DNA of 64,000 nucleotides from Methylorubrum sp. B1-46 (GTDB lineage Bacteria > Pseudomonadota > Alphaproteobacteria > Rhizobiales > Beijerinckiaceae). The DNA lies in the NCBI RefSeq assembly GCF_021117295.1, contig NZ_CP088247.1, forward strand, positions 4,975,001-5,039,000. Direction: 5' to 3'. The notes under the pieces were generated by a model. It saw only the letters and a list, made by a program, of their open reading frames with translations, ran no database searches and was not told where the DNA came from. Shown piece after piece: positions 44,073 to 54,491 of this stretch; position 1 is the stretch's first letter, and each line of letters starts with the position of its first letter. The position numbers and the translations under genes were made by a program.

Positions 44073-44413
44073 GACCAGTCACTCATGACCCTGGCTTATC
44101 TTGAGAGCTCGCGGGAGAAACGCAGATTGCGCGTCCCACGCGACATCCTCCGGCAAAGTTCCCGGCAGACATTACGATAGAACGGCCGGGGCGAACGTCT
44201 GTCATTCATCGGCAACAGCAGACAGTTTTGTTGCATCCGCTGCGGTGACGCATGCTGATTTGAGGTGGGGTAAGCCGTCGCACCCGCGTTGCGTGCAGGG
44301 CTTCAGGGCGAAAACCTCGCTGGCCTAGCGGTCAAGTCGATGGCCGGAATAAAATCCGCATTTTCAACAGGGATGGCAACGAACGAGCTGTTGACGGGTT
44401 ACGGCTCAGGTGT
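44073..44413. other. Intergenic region upstream of imuA
   Basis: About 340 bp without a convincing gene. The right end, from 44340, is moderately AT-rich and leads into the LexA box. I see no palindromic repeat here. Confidence 0.4.
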
Positions 44414-44428
44414 GTTCACTGTTTGTTC
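44414..44428 (+). promoter_or_regulatory. LexA (SOS) box before imuA-imuB-dnaE2
   Basis: GTTCACTGTTTGTTC is a perfect match to the alphaproteobacterial direct-repeat SOS box GTTC-N7-GTTC. It ends 37 bp before the imuA start. LexA control of this cassette is well known in alphaproteobacteria. Confidence 0.9.
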
Positions 44429-44465
44429 TGAGAAGTGCCGTAGACAACCCTCGAACCCGTAACCC

Positions 44466-45239
44466 ATGCCCCCTCCCCGCTCCCCCGCCACGCCGACCCT
44501 GGCCGAGCTTCGCCGGCTGACGGATTCTGTCGGGCTTGGCACGGGGCACGGCGCCGAGCCCGAAATCGTCCCCACCCTGCCCTTCGGTGTCGCGGGGCTC
44601 GACGCGGCCCTGCCTGGCGGCGGGCTGGCGCTCGGCGCGCTCCACCAGATCCACGAGGGCGGGCCGCGCGGGCGCTACGCCGCCACCGCCGTGCTGTTCG
44701 CCGGCGGCATCCTGGCCCGGCTCGATGGGCCGGTGCTGTGGTGTCTGCACAGCCGCGACCTGTTCGCTCCGGCGCTGGCTCGCGTCGGCCTCCATCCCGA
44801 CCGGGTCGTCTATTGCGAGACGTGGCGCGATGCCGAGGTGCTGCCGGCCATGGAAGAAGGCCTGCGCCACCGCGGGCTCGCCGGCGTCGTCGGCGAACTC
44901 ACCCGCATGGCGCTCACGCCCTCCCGCCGGCTCCAACTCGCAGCGGAGGGATCGGGCGTCACCGCGCTCGTCGTGCATCGCCTCTGCGCGGGCGAGGCGG
45001 CCGAGCCGGAGCCTTCCGCCGCGCGAAGCCGCTGGCGGGTGGCGCCCGCCCCGTCGGACGAAATCGGGCGTCGAATGGGCCGCCCGCGCTGGCGGCTCGA
45101 ATTGCAGCGCAGCCGCGGCGGGGCGCCGGGAGCTTGGATCGTGGAGGCCTGCGATGCGCAGGGTCGTCTCGCTGTACCTGCCAGCCTGGCCGACCGACCG
45201 GCTGCGCCGGAGCGGGTCCCACGCCGCGCCGCCCGATGA
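44466..45239 (+). CDS. imuA: ImuA, SulA/RecA-like mutasome accessory protein
   Basis: A 257-residue protein of the ImuA (SulA-like, RecA-core-related) family. It has LPFGVAGLDAALPGGGLALGALHQIHEGG near the N terminus, VLWCLHSRDLFAPAL and GVVGELTRMALTPSRRLQLAAEGSGVTALVVHR. ImuA works with ImuB and DnaE2 in damage-induced mutagenesis. It is the first gene after the SOS box, and its end overlaps imuB by 86 bp. Confidence 0.9.
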   Translation: MPPPRSPATPTLAELRRLTDSVGLGTGHGAEPEIVPTLPFGVAGLDAALPGGGLALGALHQIHEGGPRGRYAATAVLFAGGILARLDGPVLWCLHSRDLFAPALARVGLHPDRVVYCETWRDAEVLPAMEEGLRHRGLAGVVGELTRMALTPSRRLQLAAEGSGVTALVVHRLCAGEAAEPEPSAARSRWRVAPAPSDEIGRRMGRPRWRLELQRSRGGAPGAWIVEACDAQGRLAVPASLADRPAAPERVPRRAAR

Positions 45240-46656
45240 GCCGCTCGTCACCGTGGCACAGGACGGCGCCCGGCGCGTGCTGGCCGGCCTGGACGCCGCC
45301 GCCCGCCGCCTCGGCCTGTCGCCCGGCATGAGCGCCGCCCAGGCTCAGGCGATGATACCGGGCCTGCACCTCGTTCCGGCCGCGCCCGAGGCGGATGCGG
45401 CGGCGCTGGCACGGCTCGGCCTGTGGTGCCAGCGCTACGCGCCGATCGTCGCCCTCGATCCGCCCAACGGTCTCCTGATCGACGTCACCGGCGCCGCGCA
45501 TCTGTTCGGGGGTGAGGCGCCCCTCCTCGCCGATCTCTCCGCACGCTTGGAGCGGACGGGTATCACGTCGCGGCTCGCGCTCGCCGACACGCCGGGTTGT
45601 GCTTGGGGGCTGGCCCGCTTCGGCGCGGGCGGGATCGTGCCGCCGGGCGCCGCGGAACCTGTCCTGGCCTCTCTGCCGGTGACGGCGCTGCGGCTCGGCG
45701 CCGAGGCGGTACGGGCGCTGCAGGACGTCGGTATCACCCGTGTCGATCATCTGATCGGCAAGCCGCGGGCTGCCCTGCGGCTGCGCTTCGGCGCCGAGAT
45801 CCTGTTCCGCCTCGACCGGGCGCTCGGGCACGAGCCGGAGCCGCTGACGGCGCTCGCCGCCCCCGAGACGCCCTGCGCGGCCCTCCGCTTCGCCGAGCCG
45901 GTCGGCGCGCGCGAGAGCCTGGAACGGGTGGTCGCCGATCTCTGCGCCCGGCTCGTGCCGGAGCTGGAGCGGCGTGGCCTCGGCGCGCGCCGGCTCGACC
46001 TCGTCTTCGCCCGTGTCGACCGCCTCGATCAGGCGGTCCGGATCGGTACGGCGCGGCCGAGCCGCGATGCAGCTCACCTTGCCCGGCTGCTGACGGAACG
46101 TCTTCCACTCGTCGATCCCGGCTTCGGCATCGAGGAGGCGTGGCTCGGCGCCTCCCGCGTCGAGCCCCTGGCCGAGAGCCAAGCGAGCCATCTCGCCGCC
46201 GGTCCGCAGGCACCGGACCTCGCCGCCCTCGTCGATACCCTGCTGGTGCGCCTCGGTGCTGCCCGCGTCTACCGGCTGGCGCCCGTGGAGAGCGACCTGC
46301 CCGAGCGGGCGGTGCGCCGCGTGCCCGCGCTGGCCGCTCCCCTCGGTGCGGTCTGGCCCGCCGACCTGCCCCGCCCGGCCCGCCTCCTGGCGCCGCCCGA
46401 GCCGGTCACGGCGATGGCCGAGATCCCCGACGCGCCGCCGCTCTTCTTCGTCTGGCGCAACACCCGCCACCTTATCGCCCGCGCCGACGGGCCGGAGCGC
46501 ATCCTCGGCGAGTGGTGGGTCGCGGAGGCCGAGGCCGACCTCACCCGCGATTACTACCGGGTCGAGACCGAGGCCGGCGAGCGCTTCTGGCTGTTTCGCG
46601 ACGGGCCGATGGAGGCGCAGGGGCGCTGGTGGCTGCACGGGCTCGGCGAGGCGTGA
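45154..46656 (+). CDS. imuB: ImuB, inactive Y-family polymerase-like adaptor
   Basis: A 500-residue Y-family protein beginning [19 protein letters not shown]. It lacks the acidic DxD/DE catalytic residues of DinB, as known for ImuB, which serves as a hub binding the beta clamp and DnaE2. Features include [18 protein letters not shown] ([14 protein letters not shown] near 110), a helix-hairpin-helix [13 protein letters not shown] and the C-terminal [25 protein letters not shown] typical of the family. The start at 45154 lies inside the imuA 3' end. Its stop overlaps the dnaE2 GTG. Confidence 0.92.
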   Translation: MRRVVSLYLPAWPTDRLRRSGSHAAPPDEPLVTVAQDGARRVLAGLDAAARRLGLSPGMSAAQAQAMIPGLHLVPAAPEADAAALARLGLWCQRYAPIVALDPPNGLLIDVTGAAHLFGGEAPLLADLSARLERTGITSRLALADTPGCAWGLARFGAGGIVPPGAAEPVLASLPVTALRLGAEAVRALQDVGITRVDHLIGKPRAALRLRFGAEILFRLDRALGHEPEPLTALAAPETPCAALRFAEPVGARESLERVVADLCARLVPELERRGLGARRLDLVFARVDRLDQAVRIGTARPSRDAAHLARLLTERLPLVDPGFGIEEAWLGASRVEPLAESQASHLAAGPQAPDLAALVDTLLVRLGAARVYRLAPVESDLPERAVRRVPALAAPLGAVWPADLPRPARLLAPPEPVTAMAEIPDAPPLFFVWRNTRHLIARADGPERILGEWWVAEAEADLTRDYYRVETEAGERFWLFRDGPMEAQGRWWLHGLGEA

Positions 46657-49600
46657 GCACGCCGGAGCTTCAGGTCACGACGCACTTCTCCTTCCTGCGC
46701 GGCGCGTCGAGCCCGGAGGAGCTGTTTTCCGCAGCCAGCCTGCTCGGCATTCCGGCGCTCGGCGTGACCGATCACGGCTCGCTTGCCGGAATGGTGCGGG
46801 CGCATCAGGCCGCGAAGGCGACGGGCGTGCGCCTCGTCGTCGGCTGCCGGCTCGACCTCGACGGTGGGGCCTCGCCGCTCCTCGTCTATCCGACCGACCG
46901 GGCCGCCTATGGCCGGCTCTGCCGCCTGCTCAGCCTGGGCAAGGCGCGGGGCGGCAAGGGCCGCCGTCGCCTGACCTGGCGCGATCTCGAAGCGTGGCAG
47001 GAGGGGCTTTTTGCCATTCTGCTCCCCGACGCGACCGGGCCGTCGCTCGCCGAGAATCTCATCCGCCTCAAACAGGAATTCGGCGCCCGCGCTTCCCTCG
47101 CGCTGACCCGCCGCTTCCGCCCCGACGACGCGGAACGGCTCGAGGCCCTGGCCGCCGCGGCGCGGGCCGCGCGGGTGCCGACCGTCGCCACCGGCGACAT
47201 CCTCTACCACGTTGCGGGACGGCGCCGCCTGCAGGACGTGGTGACCTGCATCCGGCTCGGGCTCACCATCGACCGGGCGGGGTTTGCCAAGGAGCGCCAC
47301 GCCGACCGCTTCCTCAAACCCCCGGAAGAGACCGCCCGCCTGTTCGCGCGCTTCCCCGAAGCGCTGGCGCGAACGGCTGAGATCGCCGCCGCCTGCACCT
47401 TCTCGCTCGACGACCTCGCCTACACCTACCCGACGGAGGCCCGTGAGGACGGTCTCTCGCCGCAGGAGCGCCTGGAGGCGCTCACCTGGGCCGGCGCCGG
47501 GACGCGCTATCCGGCCGGCGTGCCGGAGGCGGTGACGCGCCAGTTGCGCCACGAACTCGAGCTGATCGGGCGGCTGGCCTACGCGCCTTACTTCCTCACG
47601 GTCGAATCGATCGTCCGTTTCGCGACCGACCAGGGCATTCTCTGTCAGGGACGCGGCTCGGCGGCCAATTCCGCGGTCTGCTTCTGCCTGCGCATCACCT
47701 CGATCGACCCGACGCAGCAGAACCTCTTGTTCGAGCGCTTCGTCTCCGAGGCGCGCCGCGAGCCGCCCGACATCGACGTCGATTTCGAGCACGAGCGCCG
47801 GGAGGAAGTGATCCAGTGGATCTTTCAGACCTACGGGCGCCACCGCTCGGCGCTCACCGCGATCGTCAGCCGCTTCCGCTCGCGAGGCGCCTTGCGCGAG
47901 GTCGGCAAGGTGATGGGCCTGCCCGAGGACGTCACCGGCGCCCTCAACCGCATGACCTGGTCCTGGAGCAGCGAGGGCGTCGGCGAGCGCGAATTGCGCG
48001 AACTCAACCTCAATCCCGACGACCGGCGTCTGCGCCTGACGCTGGAGATCGCCCGCGAGCTGATCGGCACGCCGCGCCACCTCTCGCAGCATCCCGGCGG
48101 CTTCGTCCTGACCCTCGACCGGCTCGACGAACTGGTGCCGGTGGAGCCGGCGGCGATGGCCGACCGTCAGGTCATTGAGTGGGACAAGGACGACATCGAC
48201 GCCCTGAAGTTCATGAAGGTCGACGTGCTCGGGCTCGGCATGCTCGGCTGCCTGCGCCGCGCCTTCGATCTTTTGGCGCAGGTCAAGAACGACCCGCACG
48301 ATCTCGCCTCGATCCCGCGCGACGATCCGGCCACCTTCGCGATGATCCAGCGCGCCGATACGCTCGGCGTGTTCCAGATCGAGAGCCGCGCGCAGATGGC
48401 GATGCTGCCGCGGATGGCCCCGAAAGAGTTCTACGACCTCGTGATCGAGGTGGCGATCGTGCGTCCCGGCCCGATCCAGGGCGACATGGTCCACCCCTAT
48501 CTGCGCCGTCGCCAGCGCCTCGAAGAGGTGACCTACCCGACACCCGAACTGAAGGCTGTTCTGGAAAAAACGCTGGGCGTGCCGCTGTTCCAAGAGCAGG
48601 CAATGCAGGTCGCGATGGTCGGCGCCGGCTTCTCGGCGACCGAGGCCGACGAGCTGCGCCGATCGATGGCGACCTTCAAGTTCACCGGCGGCGTCCACCG
48701 CTTCCAGACTCGCCTCGTCGAGGGCATGGTCGCCAACGGCTACGCGCGGGATTTCGCCGAGCGCACCTTCAAGCAGCTCGAAGGCTTCGGGTCCTACGGC
48801 TTTCCCGAGAGCCACGCCGCCTCCTTCGCCCTGCTCGCCTACGCCTCCTCCTGGATGAAGTGTCACCATCCGGATGTGTTCTGCGCCGCGCTGCTGAACG
48901 CGCAGCCGATGGGTTTCTACGCTCCCGCACAGATCGTCCGCGACGCCCGCGCCCACGGCGTCGCGATCCGCCCGCTCGACGTGAATTCTTCCGACTGGGA
49001 CTGCACCCTGGAATCGCTCGGCGATGGCCGAAAACTGTTCGCGGTGCGCCTGGGGTTGCGCCTCGCCGGCGGCCTCCCCGAGGGGGATGGACGGCGTCTC
49101 GCCAGGGCGCGGGCTGAGCGCCCCTTCGCCTCCCTGCCCGAACTGGCCGACCGGACCGGCCTCCCGGCGGCCTCCCTCACCTGCCTCGTGCGGGCCGACG
49201 CGTTCCGCTCGCTCGGCCTCAACCGGCGCGAGGCCGCCTGGGCAATCCGGGCTCTGGGACCCGCCCCCCTGCCCCTCTTCGCCGCCCTCTCCGGGACGAC
49301 GGGGGCCGAACCGGCGCAGGCGCCCGAACCCGCCGTGTCGCTGCCCGCGATGAGCGCGGGCGGCGAGGTGGTGGCCGATTACTGCGCCAAGGGCCTCAGC
49401 CTGCGCGCGCATCCCCTCGTCTTCCTGCGCGAGACGCTGGCCGGTCTCGGCGCAAGGCCCTGCGCGGCGCTGGAGCGGACGCGCAACGGGGCGACGATCA
49501 TCGTGGCCGGAATCGTGCTGATGCGCCAGCGGCCTGGCTCGGCCAAGGGCACGATGTTCATGACCCTGGAGGACGAGACCGGCATCGCCAACCTGATCGT

Positions 49601-49862
49601 GCGCCCCGAGCTGTTCGACCGGCAGCGCCGGGTCGTGCTCGGCGCCCGGCTGATGGCTTGTCGCGGACGGGTGCAGCGGATCGGCGACGTCGTCCACCTC
49701 GTCGCCGCGGAACTCTACGACCGCTCCGGCCTGCTGCGGCGGATCGGCGAGGACGAAGCGGCCATCGCCCTGCGCACCGGCCGCGGCGACGAGACCGGCC
49801 AGGAGGTCCGGCCCGACCCGCGGGCGTCGGCGCTGCCGGTGCGGGCACGGAATTTCCGCTAG
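46653..49862 (+). CDS. dnaE2: Error-prone DNA polymerase DnaE2
   Basis: A 1069-residue C-family polymerase. The N-terminal PHP domain ([29 protein letters not shown]) is followed by the polymerase active-site region ([16 protein letters not shown] and [17 protein letters not shown], with the catalytic Asp residues), [10 protein letters not shown] and an OB fold near the C terminus ([18 protein letters not shown]). It synthesises across lesions with low fidelity together with ImuA and ImuB under LexA control. The GTG overlaps the imuB stop by 4 bp. Confidence 0.95.
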   Translation: MSTPELQVTTHFSFLRGASSPEELFSAASLLGIPALGVTDHGSLAGMVRAHQAAKATGVRLVVGCRLDLDGGASPLLVYPTDRAAYGRLCRLLSLGKARGGKGRRRLTWRDLEAWQEGLFAILLPDATGPSLAENLIRLKQEFGARASLALTRRFRPDDAERLEALAAAARAARVPTVATGDILYHVAGRRRLQDVVTCIRLGLTIDRAGFAKERHADRFLKPPEETARLFARFPEALARTAEIAAACTFSLDDLAYTYPTEAREDGLSPQERLEALTWAGAGTRYPAGVPEAVTRQLRHELELIGRLAYAPYFLTVESIVRFATDQGILCQGRGSAANSAVCFCLRITSIDPTQQNLLFERFVSEARREPPDIDVDFEHERREEVIQWIFQTYGRHRSALTAIVSRFRSRGALREVGKVMGLPEDVTGALNRMTWSWSSEGVGERELRELNLNPDDRRLRLTLEIARELIGTPRHLSQHPGGFVLTLDRLDELVPVEPAAMADRQVIEWDKDDIDALKFMKVDVLGLGMLGCLRRAFDLLAQVKNDPHDLASIPRDDPATFAMIQRADTLGVFQIESRAQMAMLPRMAPKEFYDLVIEVAIVRPGPIQGDMVHPYLRRRQRLEEVTYPTPELKAVLEKTLGVPLFQEQAMQVAMVGAGFSATEADELRRSMATFKFTGGVHRFQTRLVEGMVANGYARDFAERTFKQLEGFGSYGFPESHAASFALLAYASSWMKCHHPDVFCAALLNAQPMGFYAPAQIVRDARAHGVAIRPLDVNSSDWDCTLESLGDGRKLFAVRLGLRLAGGLPEGDGRRLARARAERPFASLPELADRTGLPAASLTCLVRADAFRSLGLNRREAAWAIRALGPAPLPLFAALSGTTGAEPAQAPEPAVSLPAMSAGGEVVADYCAKGLSLRAHPLVFLRETLAGLGARPCAALERTRNGATIIVAGIVLMRQRPGSAKGTMFMTLEDETGIANLIVRPELFDRQRRVVLGARLMACRGRVQRIGDVVHLVAAELYDRSGLLRRIGEDEAAIALRTGRGDETGQEVRPDPRASALPVRARNFR

Positions 49863-49863
49863 C

Positions 49864-49909
49864 GCATCGTCCCGAAAGGTGGCGGCCGGCTTTCGGGAAA
49901 AGACGATGC
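49864..49909. repeat. GCATCGTC/GACGATGC palindromic repeat
   Basis: A 46-nt element directly behind dnaE2, followed at 49926 by a half-copy (GAGCATCGTCCCGAGAGACGG). It may form the 3' end of the mutasome transcript. Confidence 0.88.
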
Positions 49910-50124
49910 AAGAACAACGATCTAGAGCATCGTCCCGAGAGACGGATGTCCGCCGCCGAACCGTCTGACCTGATCCGGCGTTAAGGCTCCCCAGGACTGA
50001 TCCGGTCTTCGCTTCATCAAAGCGGGGATCGGATCGGCAAGCCCGCGCGGCGCTTGAGCGAAGGCCAAATCCGCCATCCCGAAGGGATCAACCGGATTTG
50101 GCATGAGGATCCGAGGATTGATCG

Positions 50125-50343
50125 ATGTGGAGCTGGCGGATCATGGATCGGGCGCCCCGTGATGGCCGCTGGATCATCGCCATCAACCGGCGCGAGCCAG
50201 ACCGTCGAGCCGTCATCCGCTGGGATCCAAGCCGTTTCGGAGACAGCGAGCCCTGGCGGGTCGCCTCGTGCGACCACGGCTACGCGACGGACGCTTTCAC
50301 GGACTGGATGCCCTTCCCACCTTGGCCGGCTGAGGGTGAATGA
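50125..50343 (+). CDS. Small hypothetical protein
   Basis: A 72-residue Trp- and Asp-rich protein (MDRAPRDGRWIIAINRR, DAFTDWMPFPPWPAEGE). The pattern DGRWI...W...DHGYATDAFTDWMPFP resembles short cytosolic proteins common in rhizobiales and their phages, of unknown role. A shorter start at M7 is possible. Confidence 0.5.
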   Translation: MWSWRIMDRAPRDGRWIIAINRREPDRRAVIRWDPSRFGDSEPWRVASCDHGYATDAFTDWMPFPPWPAEGE

Positions 50344-50401
50344 GTGTCTCTCACAAAACTCCCGCCTCACTATCCTCGCCAGAGCGAGAACGGTCGGTGA
50401 G

Positions 50402-50448
50402 CGGGAGTTCCCATGAGGCACTCTAAGAGCGCCCCATGGGAACTCCCG
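50402..50448. repeat. Perfect 14-bp inverted repeat with 19-nt loop
   Basis: CGGGAGTTCCCATG (50402-50415) and CATGGGAACTCCCG (50435-50448) are exact reverse complements. A further partial arm (AAACTCCCG) is near 50365. It lies 26 bp past the FAD monooxygenase stop, so it may terminate that transcript or be a small mobile-element remnant. Confidence 0.75.
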
Positions 50449-50473
50449 GTCGCCGCCCCTTGTCGCTCCGGCG

Positions 50474-51715
50474 TCAACGGCGGGGCATTCCCGGTTCGGC
50501 TCCGGAGAGGTCGCGGTTGGCTTTTGATCCGAACGGGCGCCCCGGTCCGCCGATCCGAGCGGGCGGTGAGGCCGTGCGACCGGTCAGCCTGGTATAATGA
50601 CCCCGTAGATACAGGTAGGTTCTCGCAGGCATCCGCTTCAGCAAACGAGAGCGCCGCGCGAGCAGAAGCGTGAAGAAAGTGGGTGCGCTGTAGCGGATGT
50701 AGCGTGGAAGGTTCTCGAACCATTCCGCACTCAAGCGCGCATCCCGTTGCAAGCGCGCGAGTGCGCGGCGGCGCCGATGGTTGAACGCGTTTAGAGCGCG
50801 GGGAAGACTGTCGTGCTCGCCCAAGGCCGATGCGAGTGCGATCGCGTCGTCGATGGCGAGACGCGTTCCCGAACCGATCGTGAAATGTGTCGTGTGGGCG
50901 GCGTCGCCGATCAGCACCACATTGTCCGCGTGCCACCTTCGGTTAACCAGCGTGCGGAAGCTCAGCCACGGCAGTGTGTCGCCCTGGCCGTCTCGCCTGA
51001 TGAGTTCGTGGCCATCGAGATGCTGGGCGAAGAGGCCTTCCAGTGTCCGCAACTCGTCATCCGCGCGCATCGTGCCGAGACCGAGCCCGTTCCACGTCTC
51101 CGGTGCGCATTCCACGATGAAGGTACTCGCTCCCTCTTTGAAGGAGTAGGCGTGAAACCAGACCCATCCGGCGCTGGTCGGAACGAATCCGAACGTGAAG
51201 GACGGAAATGGTCGGGTCGTTGCGAGCCAGATGTATTTGTTGCGTCCGGCTTCGATCTGCGGCCGGAACCGATCCGCGCGGTGGCGGCGCAACTGACTCG
51301 CGACACCGTCCGCCGCCACGATGAGGTCGGCGTCGGCGATCTGATCCAGCTCGCGGATCTCGCTCTCGAACCGCACCTCGACGCCGAGCGCGATCGCCCG
51401 CTCGACCAAGATCTGCAGGAGGCGACGACGGCATATGCCGTAGCCCCCGCCAGCATCGTAGATCGGCGCCTGCCCCTCGACGTCAACCACTTGCCCGGAC
51501 CAGGGAACCGCCTGGTCCGCGATCGCCTGCGCGCTAACCGGATCGTTGGACCGCAATGTGGTAAGAAGATCGTCCCAGAAGACGACGCCCCACCCATGGG
51601 TCGTTCCCGCCGGGTTTCGCTCGTGAATGACGATCTCATGGTCCGGGTTGCGCCGTTTCATCACGATTGCGAAATACAATCCGGCAGGCCCAGCGCCGAC
51701 ACAAGAGATCTTCAC
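50474..51715 (-). CDS. FAD-dependent aromatic monooxygenase-like protein
   Basis: About 413 residues. The N-terminal FAD-binding GxGxxG-type motif is CVGAGPAGLYFAIVMKRR; DLIVAADGVASQLRR is the DG motif, and the C-terminal VVLIGDAAHTTHFTIGSGTRLAIDDAIAL carries the GD motif and an unusual ending. It resembles the monooxygenase half of salicyloyl-CoA 5-hydroxylase and VioD-type enzymes. The GTG at 51715 has GGAG 7 bp upstream, better than the TTG two codons earlier. No pathway partners are adjacent, so the substrate is open. Confidence 0.85.
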   Translation of the reverse strand: MKISCVGAGPAGLYFAIVMKRRNPDHEIVIHERNPAGTTHGWGVVFWDDLLTTLRSNDPVSAQAIADQAVPWSGQVVDVEGQAPIYDAGGGYGICRRRLLQILVERAIALGVEVRFESEIRELDQIADADLIVAADGVASQLRRHRADRFRPQIEAGRNKYIWLATTRPFPSFTFGFVPTSAGWVWFHAYSFKEGASTFIVECAPETWNGLGLGTMRADDELRTLEGLFAQHLDGHELIRRDGQGDTLPWLSFRTLVNRRWHADNVVLIGDAAHTTHFTIGSGTRLAIDDAIALASALGEHDSLPRALNAFNHRRRRALARLQRDARLSAEWFENLPRYIRYSAPTFFTLLLARRSRLLKRMPARTYLYLRGHYTRLTGRTASPPARIGGPGRPFGSKANRDLSGAEPGMPRR

Positions 51716-51733
51716 TGACAATCTCCATCTAAT

Positions 51734-51749
51734 ATGATCTATAGATCAT
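51734..51749. promoter_or_regulatory. 16-bp perfect palindrome, candidate operator
   Basis: ATGATCTATAGATCAT is exactly self-complementary. It lies about 18 bp upstream of the FAD monooxygenase start in an AT-rich stretch. A dimeric repressor such as a TetR, MarR or GntR protein could bind here; no such gene is adjacent. Confidence 0.6.
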
Positions 51750-52152
51750 TGAATGAGACGATTTGAATTTTTGCGGGATTTAATATTTTCTTCTGAGAAT
51801 TTGCGCCAATATCAGCTCTTCCTGCATCGATATGGACGCAGGCGGCTTCGTGAAGGATGCGGCATACCGATGACCATCCTGTGTGACGGTGCCGCCGTGG
51901 CAGCACGACGAAACCTGGTGACGAGAGCGTGAGATGAACCACCTCGGCGCACAACGTCGATTGTGGATGGTGGACGTAATCCTAAGGAGCCGCGCCCGCC
52001 TCTTCGTCTGCTGAGGTGGATGACGGGTGGGTGCGGGTTGTGCGCCGCCCCTCCCCCTTCGTGCATCGCAAGCCGCGCCTGCCGGGTTGCCCCACACGAG
52101 ACCGGCCGCACATGCCGGGTCCCGACCGGGAAAACAAAGGTCCGCACGGCAC
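51750..52152. other. Divergent intergenic region
   Basis: About 400 bp between the FAD monooxygenase and patatin genes. The left third is AT-rich (51750-51820). Short frames exist here, but none has a ribosome binding site, signal peptide or family-like sequence. I see no repeat. Confidence 0.4.
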
Positions 52153-53178
52153 ATGGAACTGACGTCCCCTACCCGCGACATCGCGCTCGTCTTCGGCGGC
52201 GGCAACGCGCTCGGCGCCTACCATGCCGGGGCCTTCGAAGTTCTGCAGGCCCGCGGCCTCCGGCCGGACTGGATGGTGGGGGCATCCATGGGAGCGATCA
52301 CCGGGGCGATCATCGCCGGCAACGCGCCCGAGGACCGGATCGAGCGGCTCCACCGGTTCTGGAACGAGGCGACCCTGCAGACCGGCCTCTCCGGCACAGA
52401 CCTCCTCAAGCCGCGCCAGTACTACAACGCCCTCCACTCGCTCCTGACGCTGGCCTGGGGACGGCCGAGCATCTTCACGCATCGCTATCCCGGCCTGTGG
52501 TCGGCGCTGCCCTGGGTGCCCAACGACGTCGCCCTGTTCGATCACAGGCCGCTTCTCGACACGCTGCGACGCCTCGTTGATTTCGATCGCCTGAATCGGG
52601 CCGAGATCCGGCTCACCATCGCCTGCATCGATGTGGCGACCGGCGAGGAAGTGTTCTTCGACAACACCCGCCAGACGATCCGGCCCGAGCACATCCTGGC
52701 GAGTGCGGCCCTGCTGCCGGCCTTTCCGCCGGTCGAGATCGATGGGCGGCTGCTGTGCGATGCCGGCTACACCAACAATCTGCCGCTCGATCCGCTGTTC
52801 GAGCCCGAGCCGGCCCGCGATCGGCTCTGTATCGCCCTCGACCTGTTCTCCCTGCGGGCCGACCCGCCGCGCTCGCTCGACGCGGTGCTGGAACGGGCCA
52901 ACGACCTCATCTTCGCCAGCGCCGCCCGGCGCGCGGTCTCGGGACTCGCGCGCAGCTACGCCCTGCGCGAACGGCTCGATCCGGACGGACCGGTGGCGAC
53001 CTTGCTGCACCTCGTCTACCGGGCCGGCGCCGACCAGCTCGCCTCGAAGAGCTTCGACTTCTCGCCCTCCTCGATCCGCGACCGCTGGCAGGCGGGCGGG
53101 CGCGACATGGAGCGGGGACTCGATCACCTCGCGGCCGCGCCGCTGGGCTCCGGCCGCTTCCGCTACACCTGTCCATGA
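52153..53178 (+). CDS. Patatin-like phospholipase
   Basis: A 341-residue patatin-fold hydrolase with the oxyanion loop FGGGNALGAYHAGAFE, nucleophile elbow GASMG (S45) and a catalytic dyad Asp in CDAGYTNNLPL (D203; DAG in place of the usual DGG/DGA). The C-terminal region has SFDFSPSSIRDRWQAGGRDM, seen in alphaproteobacterial patatins with a DUF3734-like tail. It likely hydrolyses phospholipids. The ATG at 52153 immediately precedes the conserved first strand. Confidence 0.88.
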   Translation: MELTSPTRDIALVFGGGNALGAYHAGAFEVLQARGLRPDWMVGASMGAITGAIIAGNAPEDRIERLHRFWNEATLQTGLSGTDLLKPRQYYNALHSLLTLAWGRPSIFTHRYPGLWSALPWVPNDVALFDHRPLLDTLRRLVDFDRLNRAEIRLTIACIDVATGEEVFFDNTRQTIRPEHILASAALLPAFPPVEIDGRLLCDAGYTNNLPLDPLFEPEPARDRLCIALDLFSLRADPPRSLDAVLERANDLIFASAARRAVSGLARSYALRERLDPDGPVATLLHLVYRAGADQLASKSFDFSPSSIRDRWQAGGRDMERGLDHLAAAPLGSGRFRYTCP

Positions 53179-53272
53179 TGCTCCGGGCGGCCACGCCATG
53201 CCGAGGGGCATGGTCGGATCAGTCAATGCCGGTTGTCGGCCCGACCGCCCGGCGCATCCTCTCGCACGTCGT

Positions 53273-54367
53273 CTAGATCTCGATCCGTCCGCTTCCCGGC
53301 GCGCCTCCCGCATCGAGGGCCACGCTCTTCACGATGGCGAAGACCGGACGCCCGATCGTGAGACCCAGGTCGCGGGCGGAGGCGCGGGTGAGGCGGGCAG
53401 CCAGCGTCGCCTCTCCGCAGGTCACCTCGACGAGGCAGGCCGTCCCCTCCTCCCGCATGGAGAGGATATGGCCCGGCAGGACGTTGCGGGCACTCAAGGT
53501 CTCGGGCCGGGCCAGCGCCAGCAGCACGTCGCGGGCGGGCACCCGCAGGTTGAGGCGGCGGCCCGCGGGGGCGTCGATCAGCGGCAGGTCGAGGGGGCCG
53601 GCGGGGCCGATCACGCGCGTCAGGCCGGCTGCGGGATCGTGGCGCTCGACCTGCATGGCGAGCACGCTGCCGGCTTCCGCGCCGTCGGGGATCAGGTCGG
53701 GCCGGCGCAGCACGGCATCGACCGGGCCGCTCGCCGCCACGCGGCCGGCCTCCAGCACCACCACGGTGGAGGCGAGGCGCGCCACCTCCGCCACCGCGTG
53801 GCTGACATAGACGATCGGCAGGCCCGCCTCGTCGCGCAGCCGCTCGATATAGGGCAGGATCTCGCGCTTGCGGGCCTCGTCGAGAGCCGAGAGCGGCTCG
53901 TCCATCAGCAGCAGCCGTGGACGCGCCAGCAGGGCCCGGCCGATCGCCACCCGCTGCCGCTCGCCCCCCGACAGACCGGCCGGCCGCCGCTCCAGCAGCG
54001 GGGCGATGCCGAGCAGGTCCGCCACCGCCTCGAGGCTCGGGCCGCCCGCGCCGCGGGAGAAGAAGCGGCCGAAGTGCAGGTTCTGCCGCACGCTGAGATG
54101 CGGCATCAGCCGGGCTTCCTGAAACACGCAGCCGATCCGCCGCCGATGCACCGGCACGCGGATGCCGCGCGCCGTATCGAGCAGCACCGTGCCGTCGGCA
54201 ACGATGCGTCCGCGCTGCGGCTGGGCCAACCCGGCGATCAGGTCGATCACGGTGGTCTTGCCCGAGCCCGAGCGTCCGAACAGGGCGGTGAGCCCGGCGC
54301 CCGCGCTGAAGGCGACGTCGAGCGCGAAGCCGCCGCGGCGGAGGGAAACGTCGACGTCGATGGTCAT
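53273..54367 (-). CDS. modC: Molybdate ABC transporter ATP-binding protein
   Basis: A 364-residue ABC ATPase with Walker A GRSGSGKTT (31-39), signature LSGGERQRVAIGRALLARP near 132, Walker B LLLMDEPLSALD and H-loop VYVSHAVAEV. The C terminus (about 290-350) is a TOBE/Mop molybdate-binding domain (SARNVLPGHILSM, CLVEVTCGEATLAARLT). It powers molybdate uptake with ModB. modB is on the same strand but 1.9 kb upstream, separated by three unrelated genes; modA is not in the window. Confidence 0.92.
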   Translation of the reverse strand: MTIDVDVSLRRGGFALDVAFSAGAGLTALFGRSGSGKTTVIDLIAGLAQPQRGRIVADGTVLLDTARGIRVPVHRRRIGCVFQEARLMPHLSVRQNLHFGRFFSRGAGGPSLEAVADLLGIAPLLERRPAGLSGGERQRVAIGRALLARPRLLLMDEPLSALDEARKREILPYIERLRDEAGLPIVYVSHAVAEVARLASTVVVLEAGRVAASGPVDAVLRRPDLIPDGAEAGSVLAMQVERHDPAAGLTRVIGPAGPLDLPLIDAPAGRRLNLRVPARDVLLALARPETLSARNVLPGHILSMREEGTACLVEVTCGEATLAARLTRASARDLGLTIGRPVFAIVKSVALDAGGAPGSGRIEI

Positions 54368-54491
54368 CGGGCCTCGACTGGGAAACCTTCCTGGAAACCG
54401 CTTTGGCGCTTCTCAGCAAAACCGCCGCGGAGACAAGGGGCGCGATGGGCGTTCTGGCGCGTTGTCGGCGCAGGACCAACCAAGGCGCATA

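Noticed and set aside
46554..49697. A 1047-codon minus-strand frame opposite dnaE2
   Set aside because: Antisense shadow with His/Glu/Gly-rich composition; the plus-strand gene is complete and conserved.
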